A stretch of DNA of 54,148 nucleotides from SIAJ01 sp036266155 (GCA_036266155.1 DATANR010000506.1:1-54148), one strand, 5' to 3'; numbered from the stretch's first letter, positions 45,013-54,040 are shown. The notes: generated from the letters alone by a model not told the origin. A program made the numbers and translations.

Positions 45013-46388
45013 GAATGCAGCCCCGGAATTGGCTCCCACTCGGCCATTTGCAAAACTTCACGCGGCACGCCGCGCGTGACGCGGAGCTTGCCGACGTCGA
45101 AGAGCGTGCTCATCACGGTGCCGATCAGATTCTTGATGCGCACCGGGTCCGAATTGGGCTCGCCGCCATTGCGGGCGGAGCGGCCGATCACCTGGCCCGT
45201 GTTAATGCCGCCGCCGGTAAGGAACAGCGGGCCGAGGTTGCCCCAGTGATCGCGGCCGCCGTTCTTGTTGATCTTGGGCGTGCGGCCCATCTCGCCGCAA
45301 CAGACGAGCAGAATGCGATCGCTCAGGCCGCGCGCTTCCAAGTCCTCGATGAACGCCGACACCGCATGATCGAGCGGCGGGCCCATGTAGCTCATGCCCT
45401 CGCCGACGGGTGCGTTGTTCACGTCGGAGTGCATGTCCCACACGAAGTTCGTGGTCACCGTCACGAAGCCGGCGCCGCGTTCGCAGAGTCGGCGGGCAAG
45501 CAGCATCAGTTTGCCAAGCGACTTGGCATTGTCGACGTAATTGTTGTAGTTCTTCCACTTCTTGTCGATGTTCTCGGGCCGCACGAGCGGGGCGGTGTCG
45601 TAGCGGGCCACGGTGCGTGCATCTTCCTTGGACAAATCGAATGCGTCGCCCACGCCGCCGAGCAAAAGGCTCAGGGCTTTCTCTCGCGATCCATCCAGGC
45701 CGGCCTTCTGGGCGTCGTCCAGCGACGCCTTTGCTCGATCCAGCTCGGCCAACAACGCACGGCGGTCGCCGAACCGGTCGGCGGCGAGTGCGAGTTTCAT
45801 GTCCTGTTGCAGCGACCCGCCGGCCCCTGGTTGAAAGGGAGTGGTCGCGGGAGCGAACGGGCCCGTCGCTCCGAAGTTGCCGAAGTTCATCGTGCCCGGC
45901 TGCGTCGACGGATCGACCGCTCGCGGGAACAACGCGAGATTGCGCGGCATCCCCGTGTCCGGATGATTGGCGCCGGCCAGATGCGAATAGACAGCGCCGA
46001 GGTTAGCGCCGAAGCTGTCCTTGGACACGATTGGCTTGATGTCGTGGTTCGCGTCACCGGGGACGTAGGAACGCACGATGGCTAACCGGTCCGCGAGCTT
46101 CGCGAGCCGCGGTAGCGACGAACCGAACGTGATGCCGGTTAGCGAGGTCGGGATCTCGCCGGTCGCACAACGCGTCTCGGCGGGCGCTTCCATGTGTGGA
46201 TCAAACGTCTCGATCTGCGATGGCCCGCCGTGCAGGAACAAGAACACAACGCTGCGATCGGCGAGCGGGCGAAAGGCCGAAGACTGTGCTTGTACGAGAT
46301 TGGGCAGAGCGAGGCCGCCGAGCGACATGCCGCCAATCCGCAGGAACTCGCGGCGGCCGAATCGGCTGGGATCGCGGAACGTCAACAT
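45009..46388 (-). CDS. DUF1501 domain-containing protein
   Basis: A 459-residue DUF1501 protein, beginning FGRREFLRIGGMSLGGLALPNL (Tat-like). Blocks are VVFLFLHGGPSQIETFDPH, PKNLALFPRAVDPSTQPGT-like, FVTVTTNFVWDMHSD, and LVCCGEMGRTPKINKNGGRDHW. The family is often annotated as sulfatase-like because of the last block. It is the first gene of the minus-strand operon and is coupled to the PSD1 gene by a 4-bp overlap. Confidence 0.88.
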   Translation of the reverse strand: MLTFRDPSRFGRREFLRIGGMSLGGLALPNLVQAQSSAFRPLADRSVVFLFLHGGPSQIETFDPHMEAPAETRCATGEIPTSLTGITFGSSLPRLAKLADRLAIVRSYVPGDANHDIKPIVSKDSFGANLGAVYSHLAGANHPDTGMPRNLALFPRAVDPSTQPGTMNFGNFGATGPFAPATTPFQPGAGGSLQQDMKLALAADRFGDRRALLAELDRAKASLDDAQKAGLDGSREKALSLLLGGVGDAFDLSKEDARTVARYDTAPLVRPENIDKKWKNYNNYVDNAKSLGKLMLLARRLCERGAGFVTVTTNFVWDMHSDVNNAPVGEGMSYMGPPLDHAVSAFIEDLEARGLSDRILLVCCGEMGRTPKINKNGGRDHWGNLGPLFLTGGGINTGQVIGRSARNGGEPNSDPVRIKNLIGTVMSTLFDVGKLRVTRGVPREVLQMAEWEPIPGLHS

Positions 46389-46467
46389 GAGAAAGTGTCC
46401 GGGACAGGCGCGCGACGGCGGGACTTTGAGAATACCCTAGCCGGCCGCCGCAATCAACCCTGTGAAC

Positions 46468-47109
46468 TCACATTTGTGGACGCGATTGCTTTAGTCGCAG
46501 CAATTCCGGCTTCACGCGGACCAAATAGCCGGCTGTGACGCCCAGGATCATCCCCTCGACGAATCCGAGAAACACGTAAATCACAAATTGTGGAGCGGCG
46601 ATGATCGTCCAATCGTATTTGCCGCCGATGACGAGGACGGCCGCGTTCAGGCCGGCGGTCAGGATCACCGTGAACCATCCGATGACTGCACCAACGCAAA
46701 CGGCGCGACGGCGGGTCGGGTGGGCGCCGAGCAGGGCGCGGAAAATGATGCCGGCGAGCAATGCGGGGAGCGTGATCACCACCATGTTGATCCCGAGCGT
46801 CGTAAAGCCGCCATGCGCGAGCAGCAGCACTTGAAGTAACAGGCCGACAGCGATCGCCAGCGGCGCTCGGCGACCGAGAGTGACACCGACCAACGCATTC
46901 AACAGAAGATGAACGGTCGTCGGCCCGAACGGCACACGGATGGAAGATGACACGAAGAACGCCGCGGTCAGCAGCGCGATTCGCGAGATTTCTTCGTCCC
47001 GCACTCGATAGAGCGCCGGCGCCAGCAGCAACGCGGCCCCGACGAACCCGAGCGCCACAGTCGCATCGGACAGGACGCCATCGGAAATATGAACCGCGAA
47101 GAGTGGCAC
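46468..47109 (-). CDS. cbiM: Cobalt/nickel transport membrane protein, CbiM family
   Basis: A 213-residue membrane protein with six or so helices. The N-terminal HISDGVLSDATV fits the metal-binding start of CbiM, where a free N-terminus with His is essential. GPTTVHLLLNALVGVTLGRRA is the family block. It is the substrate-binding (S) unit of an energy-coupling-factor transporter for Co2+ or Ni2+, but no CbiN, CbiQ or CbiO gene is next to it. It starts 1 bp after the stop of the DUF4198 gene, so they are co-transcribed. Confidence 0.88.
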   Translation of the reverse strand: MPLFAVHISDGVLSDATVALGFVGAALLLAPALYRVRDEEISRIALLTAAFFVSSSIRVPFGPTTVHLLLNALVGVTLGRRAPLAIAVGLLLQVLLLAHGGFTTLGINMVVITLPALLAGIIFRALLGAHPTRRRAVCVGAVIGWFTVILTAGLNAAVLVIGGKYDWTIIAAPQFVIYVFLGFVEGMILGVTAGYLVRVKPELLRLKQSRPQM

Positions 47110-47110
47110 G

Positions 47111-47920
47111 CTACTCGACCGGCTTCAAGGGCACTTGATCGTCCACGTACACCCAGAGCGTCGCTCGCTCAATGACCGGATACTGTTTCCCATCGCGTTC
47201 GCGCGTCGGTGCTTTGGCCTCGGCGGGATAACGGCGAATGGCCGTCAGGCACCACCAACCCGGTTCGGGCAGCGTGCAAGTGGCCGTTCCGTTGGGGTCC
47301 GTCTTCACGGCATGGGTGATGTGCTCGTCGGGCGGCAGCGCTCGTGGCGGCTCCGCATTGTAGCGCTCAATTTCAGCGAGGTGCGACACGCCGTTGCTTT
47401 CATGGGGCAATACGTTCGCCTGAAACACCATGCCGGCACGCAAGCCATACGGCCGAGTCAACGGCGTAATGGCAAAGTCGTTGGCCCCGGCGGCCCGTAC
47501 GTCCCATCCCTTTTGCGTTTCGACGTGCAAGACCACGCGCGACGTGTCGCGCACGAAATGCTTTTCTTCCTTCATCCAGATCGGCGGCGACTCGACGAGG
47601 AGCGTGTAATCGCCACGCTTTTCCGGCTGGAAGGGAAACTGAAAGACAGTGATCTTCTTGCCGTTGCCGCCGACAACTTGCGTTTTTTGAAAGCCGGCCA
47701 AGACGTCTGTCGCCTTGCCGTCGGGAGCGATCAGGGTCGCGCGCTCCGGCGGCTCCGTATCGAAGATTTCGTGCTCGAATGGATGGCCGAACCCATAGCC
47801 GAAGTTGACTTTGTCGCCAACCTTGACCGTGTTTGGGTTGACGTGAAGGATGTGGTAGTGAGCTTGGGCGGAGCCAACGAAGAAGAGAATCGCTGATGCC
47901 AGCAACAACGGGCTTTTCAT
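47111..47920 (-). CDS. DUF4198 secreted metal-uptake accessory protein
   Basis: A 269-residue protein with a signal peptide (1-20) ending at AHYHILHVNPNTVKVGD, whose His-rich mature start is typical of DUF4198 proteins beside cobalt/nickel transporters. Several beta strands follow (QFPFQPEKRGDYTLLVESPP; GWWCLTAIRRYPAE). It probably captures the metal or supplies it to the CbiM protein. GGAGG is 6 nt before the ATG. It starts the pair DUF4198-cbiM. No cobalamin or NiCo riboswitch was seen upstream. Confidence 0.85.
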   Translation of the reverse strand: MKSPLLLASAILFFVGSAQAHYHILHVNPNTVKVGDKVNFGYGFGHPFEHEIFDTEPPERATLIAPDGKATDVLAGFQKTQVVGGNGKKITVFQFPFQPEKRGDYTLLVESPPIWMKEEKHFVRDTSRVVLHVETQKGWDVRAAGANDFAITPLTRPYGLRAGMVFQANVLPHESNGVSHLAEIERYNAEPPRALPPDEHITHAVKTDPNGTATCTLPEPGWWCLTAIRRYPAEAKAPTRERDGKQYPVIERATLWVYVDDQVPLKPVE

Positions 47921-47959
47921 GGATACCTCCGGGAAGCCGTCGGTATCTTACGATTCGGT

Positions 47960-47997
47960 GCCGCTGGCGGCGTAGCGCCCGCTACGCCGCCAACGGC
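47960..47997. repeat. GC-rich intergenic hairpin
   Basis: GCCGCTGGCGGCGTAGCG (47960-47977) and CGCTACGCCGCCAACGGC (47980-47997) pair over 18 bp with one G-T or C-T type mismatch and a 2-nt loop. It lies between the PQQ-type gene and the DUF4198 gene. It is REP-like and no T-run follows. Confidence 0.6.
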
Positions 47998-48004
47998 GTC
48001 GGCG

Positions 48005-49294
48005 TTATTTGCCTTTCACGTCGTAGCAAAGCATGATGTCCCAATCGCGTAGGTAGAGCTTGCCGTTGGCGACGACCGGGTGCGCCCACGCGGCCACCTT
48101 GCTCCGGTCCGGCTGCGTGAAAATGCCCTTTTCGACGTACTTGGTCGGATTGGCCTCAACGAGGGCAATCTTTTCTTTCTCGCTGCGGACGTACAAGTGG
48201 CCGTCCGCGTAGGTGACCGAGCCCTTTTCGACGCAACGATTCTGCCAAGCTGGCTTGCCGGTCTTGAAGTCGATGCACCAGAGTTCCGTGTTCGTCGTGC
48301 CGTATAGATGGTCCTTCACGAGCACGACGCCACCGTGGTGATTGGTAAACCTGTTCAAGAAGTATTGCTGTTCGGCCTTGAAGCCATTGGCATCTTTGAC
48401 GATTTTGGCTTGCCCGCCGCCAGTGCCATACGACGTCACGGCGAACACAAAATCATCGCGCACGATCGGCGTCGAGATGTTGGCCGTGGTGTTGGCCGGC
48501 TCCTCGTAGTGCCAGAGCAGCTTGCCGTCCTTGGCGTTGACCCCGACGACGCCGCCACTGAGGAATTGCACATATTGCTTGACGCCGCCGATCTCCGCGA
48601 GAATCACCGATGAGTAGCCCGCCTGGGAATAGTCTGGCGCGCCTTTCTTCCCACCCTTGCCGTCGGGCGGAGGCGGCTTGCGCTCGATGCCACTGATCGC
48701 CGTCTTCCACACAACGTCGCCGGTCTTCTTCTTGAAAGCGACGATGGCCGCCGTCTTGCCGCCCGGCGTGGCGATGAGCAAGTCGCCATCGATCAGCGGC
48801 GACTCGGTGTATGCCCAGCCACCTGACTGTCCGCCAAAGTCCTTCTTAAAGCTCTTTTGCCACTTGATCTTCCCGCTGGCAATGTCGACGCTCACCAAGT
48901 TGCCGTCGGAACTGACCGCATAGGCAAAACCGTCATCAATTGTCGGCGTCGATTTCGGAGCCGGGTAGCCGCCCGTTTCCTGGCCGACTTTCACGTCCCA
49001 CACGGGCGAGCCGTCTTTTTCGTTGCGGCAGAACATGTGCTCGTCTTTGCCCTTGGTGCCCATCAAATAGATGCGACCGGCGGCGATCGATGGCGTCGAG
49101 TAGCCATCGCCGAGGCCGGTGATCTTCCACACCTGCTTCGGCCCGCCCTCCGGCCACTCCTTGAGCAGGCCCGTCTCCTTGGATAATCCGGTCCGATCCG
49201 GGCCGCGCCATTGTGGCCAATCAAATGCGCCGGGGTCGGCGGCGAACGCCGGCGCCGCCGCCAGCAGAATGAGGGTGGTCAAGCTGCGCGACAT
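48005..49294 (-). CDS. Secreted PQQ-type beta-propeller protein (BamB-like)
   Basis: A 429-residue protein with a signal peptide (MSRSLTTLILLAAAPAFAA) and a beta-propeller made of PQQ-like repeats such as GRIYLMGTKG, GNLVSVDIASGKIKWQKSF, KTAAIVAFKKKTGDVVWKTA, GVVGVNAKDGKLLWHYEEPA, and TELWCIDFKTGKPAWQNR. The mature start, FDWPQWRGPDRTG, is the common planctomycete form. The ATG at 49294 has AGGAG 7 nt upstream. No dehydrogenase active site was seen, so it is a structural or binding propeller rather than a quinoprotein enzyme. No operon partner. Confidence 0.9.
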   Translation of the reverse strand: MSRSLTTLILLAAAPAFAADPGAFDWPQWRGPDRTGLSKETGLLKEWPEGGPKQVWKITGLGDGYSTPSIAAGRIYLMGTKGKDEHMFCRNEKDGSPVWDVKVGQETGGYPAPKSTPTIDDGFAYAVSSDGNLVSVDIASGKIKWQKSFKKDFGGQSGGWAYTESPLIDGDLLIATPGGKTAAIVAFKKKTGDVVWKTAISGIERKPPPPDGKGGKKGAPDYSQAGYSSVILAEIGGVKQYVQFLSGGVVGVNAKDGKLLWHYEEPANTTANISTPIVRDDFVFAVTSYGTGGGQAKIVKDANGFKAEQQYFLNRFTNHHGGVVLVKDHLYGTTNTELWCIDFKTGKPAWQNRCVEKGSVTYADGHLYVRSEKEKIALVEANPTKYVEKGIFTQPDRSKVAAWAHPVVANGKLYLRDWDIMLCYDVKGK

Positions 49295-49454
49295 CCAGAA
49301 CTCCTGATGTTTCATGTTCCAGCTGGGGCGACGAATTCATGGAAGCATACACAACTGAACACCCGTCGGCCGGAGTTGGATCGCTTTGTCGCTGGACGGT
49401 ACGCGGATTGCGGAAGAAGGCTGCAAGAAAGCGATTTCACTTCGGAGTGATCCC

Positions 49455-51026
49455 ATGTCGAATCTGCGCGCATCGGCCATTGTGGCGGCCGGACTTCTTT
49501 TCGTAAGCACGTTGAACGCTCAGGCGCCTCCCCCTCCGCCACCAGCACCGGCGGGTGATGTCGCCCAAGAACTGACGCGGGGACCGATTCATGAAGCCTT
49601 TGGCCAACCGACAGCCTTCAATCCCGCTGCCGGTGTTTTGGTTGCCAAGCGGCCGCCTGAATTGATTGAGGAAGTGCCTCCCGACCAACGGCCCGCGGGC
49701 GAGAACGTCGCCTGGATGCCGGGCTACTGGCAGTTTGACGACGAGAGCAAGAACTTCGTCTGGGTCAGCGGCTTCTGGCGGAACGTGCCGCCGGGGCGCA
49801 CCTGGGTGCCCGGCTATTGGAACACCACGGACCAGGGCTATCAATGGGTGTCTGGCTACTGGATGGCCGAGCGCACGGCCGAAGTCGAATATCTGCCGCC
49901 GCCGCCGGAGACGATCGAGGCTGGCCCGTCAACCGAAGCCGTCGACGCGAATCAGGTCTGGATTCCAGGTTGCTGGGTCTGGCATCAGACGCGCTTCCAA
50001 TGGCGTCCTGGATTCTGGTCGACCGCCAACCCCGATTGGGTGTGGACGCCGGCCCACTATGAATACACGCCGAGCGGCTACCTCTTTGTCGAAGGCTACT
50101 GGGACTATCCGCTGTTGAACCGCGGCTTGCTGTTCGCTCCAGTAGCTTTCACGTCCGTTCCGATTGGCTTTGTCTATACGCCGAGTGTTGTGATTGATGC
50201 CCGGTTCCTCGCCTTCTCGCTATTCGCGGGGCCGATCCATTCGCACTACTACTTCGGCGACTACTACGATCCGCGGTATGCCCGTGCCGGCATCTACCCA
50301 TGGTTCGCCTTCCACAACTCGCGGATCGGCTACGATCCGATCTTCGCGCAAACGAATTTCATCTACTCACGCCGCGATCCGCAGTGGTCGAACCGGCTGC
50401 GCGAGACCTATTTCGATCGCCGTGAGCATGAAGCCGCCCGGCCGCCGCACACCTATCGGCAATTCAACGAATGGGCGCGCAAGACCGATCCGGATGGCAC
50501 CAAGAATATCGCCTATGTGCATCCGCTTGCCGAAATATCGAAGGTGAAGGACTATCCGGTTCGCCTCGAACGCGTGGACCCGAAGGGCGTTGAATCCGTG
50601 CGTGCTCAGGCAACGCAGGTGCGCAAGTTCCGCGAAGAGCGGATGAAAGTCGAGCAAGAGGCCGGCCGCGACATGCCGCGCACGGGCGCCAAGATCGATC
50701 CCGCCAAGCCGGTCGGCCGGACCGCAGCGGCACGCGTGAAGATGCCGGAAGCACCGCGGTTGAGCCCATCGACGCCGGGCGTTGGCGGGCCAGGCAAGAC
50801 GCCGCCGGTCGGAACTGCGAAGCATGTCGCCCCACCTGAGACGCCACGAGTGCCCGACCTGACGCCACCGAACGCGACGCCGAAGGTCGCGCCCAAGTCG
50901 GTGCCGCTACCGCACCCGGAAGAGCACCTCAAGCTCCCACCGGTCGCCAAGACGCCCGCCCCGCCGGCCAAGGTTACGCCGCCGGTAGCGCCGCCACCGC
51001 CCAAGAAAAAGAAAGAGAAGGATTGA
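49455..51026 (+). CDS. WxPGxW-repeat secreted protein with Pro/Lys-rich tail
   Basis: A 523-residue protein with a signal peptide (about 1-21) and a Pro run. The middle (about 70-230) has at least seven aromatic repeats of the type WMPGYWQF, WVSGFWR, WVPGYWN, WVSGYWM, WIPGCWVW, WRPGFWS, and FVEGYWDY, the YxWxPGxW family seen in Myxococcus and planctomycetes. The last 130 residues are Pro/Lys/Thr-rich and end KKKKEKD. GGAG precedes the ATG by about 8 nt. It probably is a surface or cell-envelope protein. A terminator hairpin follows at 51041. Confidence 0.85.
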   Translation: MSNLRASAIVAAGLLFVSTLNAQAPPPPPPAPAGDVAQELTRGPIHEAFGQPTAFNPAAGVLVAKRPPELIEEVPPDQRPAGENVAWMPGYWQFDDESKNFVWVSGFWRNVPPGRTWVPGYWNTTDQGYQWVSGYWMAERTAEVEYLPPPPETIEAGPSTEAVDANQVWIPGCWVWHQTRFQWRPGFWSTANPDWVWTPAHYEYTPSGYLFVEGYWDYPLLNRGLLFAPVAFTSVPIGFVYTPSVVIDARFLAFSLFAGPIHSHYYFGDYYDPRYARAGIYPWFAFHNSRIGYDPIFAQTNFIYSRRDPQWSNRLRETYFDRREHEAARPPHTYRQFNEWARKTDPDGTKNIAYVHPLAEISKVKDYPVRLERVDPKGVESVRAQATQVRKFREERMKVEQEAGRDMPRTGAKIDPAKPVGRTAAARVKMPEAPRLSPSTPGVGGPGKTPPVGTAKHVAPPETPRVPDLTPPNATPKVAPKSVPLPHPEEHLKLPPVAKTPAPPAKVTPPVAPPPPKKKKEKD

Positions 51027-51040
51027 GGTAAACGCAAAAC

Positions 51041-51064
51041 GAGCCGGGCAATCATGCCCGGCTC
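51041..51064 (-). terminator. Terminator hairpin between the WxPGxW gene and tRNA-Leu
   Basis: Perfect 10-bp stem GAGCCGGGCA (51041-51050)/TGCCCGGCTC (51055-51064) with loop ATCA. On the minus strand it is followed by GTTTTGCG, so it ends the tRNA-Leu transcript. It lies 15 bp after the WxPGxW stop and may act in both directions. Confidence 0.8.
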
Positions 51065-51074
51065 GTCACGTTGA

Positions 51075-51158
51075 TGCCGGAGGAGGGACTTGAACCCACA
51101 CGCCCGTTAAGGACAAAGGATTTTGAATCCTTCGCGTCTGCCATTCCGCCACTCCGGC
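51075..51158 (-). tRNA. tRNA-Leu (anticodon CAA)
   Basis: 84-nt class II tRNA on the minus strand. The acceptor GCCGGAG pairs with CTCCGGC plus discriminator A. The anticodon loop TTCAAAA lies in a 5-bp stem AAGGA/TCCTT and gives CAA (reads UUG). A long variable arm and the T loop GGTTCAAGTCC are clear. The 3' CCA is not encoded. The promoter at 51168-51196 and hairpin terminator at 51041 make this a single-tRNA unit. Confidence 0.96.
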
Positions 51159-51167
51159 CTTCGCTTC

Positions 51168-51196
51168 AAATTACCGCCGATGACACGGAGGGACAA
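51168..51196 (-). promoter_or_regulatory. Sigma-70-type promoter of tRNA-Leu
   Basis: Minus strand TTGTCC (51196-51191), a 17-bp spacer and TAATTT (51173-51168), 9 bp upstream of the tRNA 5' end. Confidence 0.6.
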
Positions 51197-51224
51197 GACT
51201 CCAATCCAATCAGAAGCAGGATCT

Positions 51225-51291
51225 GTAGCTGGATTCGTAAGAATTCAGTCTTGGCGACGCCCAAGAACTGAATTCTCACGAATCCAGCTAC
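51225..51291. repeat. Long inverted repeat (GTAGCTGGATTCG type)
   Basis: Arms of about 30 bases, 51225-51254 and 51261-51291, with one G-to-A change and a one-base indel, and a 6-nt loop. The motif GTAGCTGGATTCGTGAGAATTCAG is one I recall as a widespread intergenic repeat in planctomycetes. It sits between the tRNA promoter and the 3' end of the hydrolase gene, and may terminate the latter. Confidence 0.75.
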
Positions 51292-51299
51292 GGCACATC

Positions 51300-53285
51300 T
51301 CACTTCTTCGGAACCTGCCAGTTCTCGTCGAATAATCCGGCCGTAACGACCTCGAAGGCCGCCGGCTCCTTGGCCGTCGGCGTCGGCTTGACGATCGCGT
51401 AGTCGCCGAGCCGGGGGTAGAGCAGGGCGTTGGTGCCCTGGAAGTCGGCGGCGTGGAAGGTGTGGCCGCTGTTGAGGACGACGTACAGACCGGGATAGTA
51501 GACGCCGGGATAGATCAAGATCGGCAGATGGGTCTTCGCGTCATAGGTCGCACCGCCGAACTCAATTTGCTCGGCGTTCCACCGGAGCGGCAGTTTCGGC
51601 ATGGCCTTCCGAATCTGTGCGTTGCTCGATGGATCGCCAAACAGAATCAAATTGTGCGACCGTACATCGTTCTCCGTAACCTCGGCGTCTTTCTTGACCG
51701 TCAATTTGCCGCGCATGTACTTGTCCCATTCCTTTTGGAATCGCTCGACCTGGGCCTGCGCCGATTCACCGGTCGCTGCGTGGAACGCTTGGCCCGTGCC
51801 AACCACGCACAGGAATGACTCGGTGAAGGCTTGGTCGATCGGCCCGGTGGTTCCCCCGACCTTTCGCAGTCCTTCGTTGTCGAGACGATTGTCGGTCGCC
51901 CGCCATCGCCCATCGACTTTGGCAAAGTACGCATCCGGGAACTTGTACCCCTTATTCCAATTGGCGTCGACTGCTTGACCGTCAATCGTGACCTTGGACG
52001 GGAACTTCTTTTCGGGCGGAGCGGAGAGAATCACGCGACGCACATTCTCTGTTTTCACGACGAACGACTGGCCATTCCAAGTCCCATCAACGCGTGCGAG
52101 TTCGTACTGCTTTTCGAGCGCGGCAATGCGCAACCAATCGCAATGGGCGTCTGGCGAAGTATAGGCGACAAGTTGAACCTGTTCGGGAAACGCTGCCCGC
52201 CCTTTCCCTTCGCCCGCATACTTTTTCAATTCGACTTCCGCCGCTTTCTGCCATTCGGGCGGAAACTTGTGTTCCAGTCCCGGCCCGATCAAATGTGTCA
52301 TGCGGTCCGACATGCCAAGCCTCTTGAGTTCCGCCTGGATGTTCTCCGCCGCTTGGCGTTGCTTGTCGATCTCACCGCTGTACGCCACGATCGGGACGTT
52401 AAATGCGTTCTCGGCGTAGCGATAAGCGTCGTAAATGCGCAGGCACTTTTCCTGGTAATCGGGCAAGGGATCGGGCAGCTTGGCGATGTAGCCGTGCGTG
52501 TTGGTAAAGCCAGCCCCCGGTTGAATGGCGGCGAAGCGATCCGGATGACGCAGGCCAATGTGCCAAGTACCGGCCCCGCCCATTGAGAAACCCTTGAGAA
52601 CGACGCGCTTTAGGTCAATCGAATCCTTGCGGCCGGCCTCCTCCTCGGCCTCGAGAAAATGATCCATCGCTTCGAAGACGTCCGACTCGCCGGCCCAGCG
52701 ATAGGCGTTGTTCGTGCGACCAAAGATGTTGATCTGCACGAAGTCCTGATCCTTCGGGGCAGGCTTGTCGTGGTTCTGATTAAGGTGCTTCATTTCGGTG
52801 GCTGAGCTATCTCGGCCATGCAGCGAGATGTCGAGCCGCCATTTCTTCTTGGGGTCGGCGCCATAGCCGACGGGATAGACGACGCCGTAGGGTTGAATCG
52901 AGTCGTCGATCTTGGAGCGATAGCCGCGAGCAACCGATCGCCCCTTCGGCTCCAACCAAGGTGTTTTGCCGCCCTTGGCGCTCTCGGCACGCTTGATGCC
53001 CGCCTCGATCATCGCGAGCGTCTGCTTGCCGCTGTCGGCCGTGTACCACTCCTGATGACGGACGATCCACTCGGCTGCCTTGACATAGATTTCAAGGTCG
53101 GCGCGATGCACCTCCGGAAGGTCTTTGACAACCGCGCCAACGGCGGCTTTGAGCGCCTCCGTGCGCTCCGCAATCTGCTTGAGCGTGGCCGCGTCCGGCG
53201 ACTTGGCCGGCGGGGGGTCGAAGTTTTGCGAGTAGGCCGGGATGCTCATGACTAGGAGGATGGTCGTCGAAAGAAGGTGACGCAT
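51300..53285 (-). CDS. Large secreted alpha/beta hydrolase (prolyl-oligopeptidase/esterase-like)
   Basis: A 661-residue protein with a signal peptide (MRHLLSTTILLVMSIPAYS). A helical N-terminal part (about 30-110) precedes a hydrolase core in which KRVVLKGFSMGGAGTWHIGLRHPDRF holds the nucleophile Ser (GFSMGG), VPIVAYSGEIDKQ offers the Asp, and LIGPGLEHKFPPEW the His. The last 250 residues form a beta-rich domain, with NLILFGDPSSNAQI and LYVVLNSGHTF, common in planctomycete esterases. Substrate unknown; a peptide or ester outside the cytoplasm is likely. The promoter was not found. It is divergent from the cyclophilin gene. Confidence 0.85.
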   Translation of the reverse strand: MRHLLSTTILLVMSIPAYSQNFDPPPAKSPDAATLKQIAERTEALKAAVGAVVKDLPEVHRADLEIYVKAAEWIVRHQEWYTADSGKQTLAMIEAGIKRAESAKGGKTPWLEPKGRSVARGYRSKIDDSIQPYGVVYPVGYGADPKKKWRLDISLHGRDSSATEMKHLNQNHDKPAPKDQDFVQINIFGRTNNAYRWAGESDVFEAMDHFLEAEEEAGRKDSIDLKRVVLKGFSMGGAGTWHIGLRHPDRFAAIQPGAGFTNTHGYIAKLPDPLPDYQEKCLRIYDAYRYAENAFNVPIVAYSGEIDKQRQAAENIQAELKRLGMSDRMTHLIGPGLEHKFPPEWQKAAEVELKKYAGEGKGRAAFPEQVQLVAYTSPDAHCDWLRIAALEKQYELARVDGTWNGQSFVVKTENVRRVILSAPPEKKFPSKVTIDGQAVDANWNKGYKFPDAYFAKVDGRWRATDNRLDNEGLRKVGGTTGPIDQAFTESFLCVVGTGQAFHAATGESAQAQVERFQKEWDKYMRGKLTVKKDAEVTENDVRSHNLILFGDPSSNAQIRKAMPKLPLRWNAEQIEFGGATYDAKTHLPILIYPGVYYPGLYVVLNSGHTFHAADFQGTNALLYPRLGDYAIVKPTPTAKEPAAFEVVTAGLFDENWQVPKK

Positions 53286-53394
53286 GGGAGATCCGATGCT
53301 GGAGGGCTTCGTAACTCAGGTTATGAATCAGGGACGCTGTGGACGTGCTTCCTACAATGCCCGACGAACGTCGTTTCCTTTCACGGAGTGAAGC

Positions 53395-53946
53395 ATGAAG
53401 ATTCGGACCCTGCTGGCCGCGTTCGCCGGCCTGTTTGTCGCCACGGCCGTTCAAGCGGCCAACCCCGTCATCGTCATCGAGACGTCGAAGGGGGACATCA
53501 AGGTGGAACTGTACGAGGACAAGTCGCCGATCACGGTCAAGAATTTCTTGACGTATGTCGACGAGAAGCACTTCGACGGGCTGACGTTTCACCGCGTCAT
53601 CAAGGACTTCATGATCCAGGGCGGCGGCTACGACACTGCCCAGAAGGAACGGCGGACGCACGAGCCGATCAAAAACGAATCCGGCAACGGCGTGCTCAAT
53701 AAGCGCGGCTACATCGCGATGGCACGCACCGAAGACCTCGATAGCGCGACGTCGCAGTTCTTCATCAATACCGTGGACAACGATTTCCTCGACAAAAACA
53801 AATATTGCGCCTTCGGCAAAGTGATCGACGGCATGGATGTGGTCGACAAGATCCGCACGGTCGAGACGGGCCGCAAAGGGATGTTCCCGAAGGATTGCCC
53901 GCAGGAGGACGTGGTGATCAAAAAGGTGAAGCGAGCGGATAAGTAG
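53395..53946 (+). CDS. Secreted cyclophilin-type peptidyl-prolyl cis-trans isomerase
   Basis: A 183-residue protein with a signal peptide (MKIRTLLAAFAGLFVATAVQAA). The catalytic Arg and core are in FDGLTFHRVIKDFMIQGG, followed by IAMARTEDLDSATSQFFINTVDN and FGKVIDGMDVVDKI. It catalyses proline isomerisation to assist protein folding outside the cytoplasm. GGAG is 7 nt before the ATG. A TACAAT at 53353 could be its -10 element. No operon partner seen. Confidence 0.95.
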   Translation: MKIRTLLAAFAGLFVATAVQAANPVIVIETSKGDIKVELYEDKSPITVKNFLTYVDEKHFDGLTFHRVIKDFMIQGGGYDTAQKERRTHEPIKNESGNGVLNKRGYIAMARTEDLDSATSQFFINTVDNDFLDKNKYCAFGKVIDGMDVVDKIRTVETGRKGMFPKDCPQEDVVIKKVKRADK

Positions 53947-54040
53947 AAACGGTGGCCCTGTCACTCCACGAGAAGTGACCGAGTGATGCTCCCTCTCCAC
54001 CCCCTTTGGCAACGCCGTGAAGGATTCTGACATGCATTTC

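Noticed and set aside
44937..46085. Plus-strand frame opposite the DUF1501 gene
   Set aside because: Antisense shadow; no motif, no ribosome site.
47921..48004. A cobalamin or NiCo riboswitch before DUF4198-cbiM
   Set aside because: The gap is about 85 nt, contains a REP-like hairpin and a good ribosome site, and shows no B12 box.
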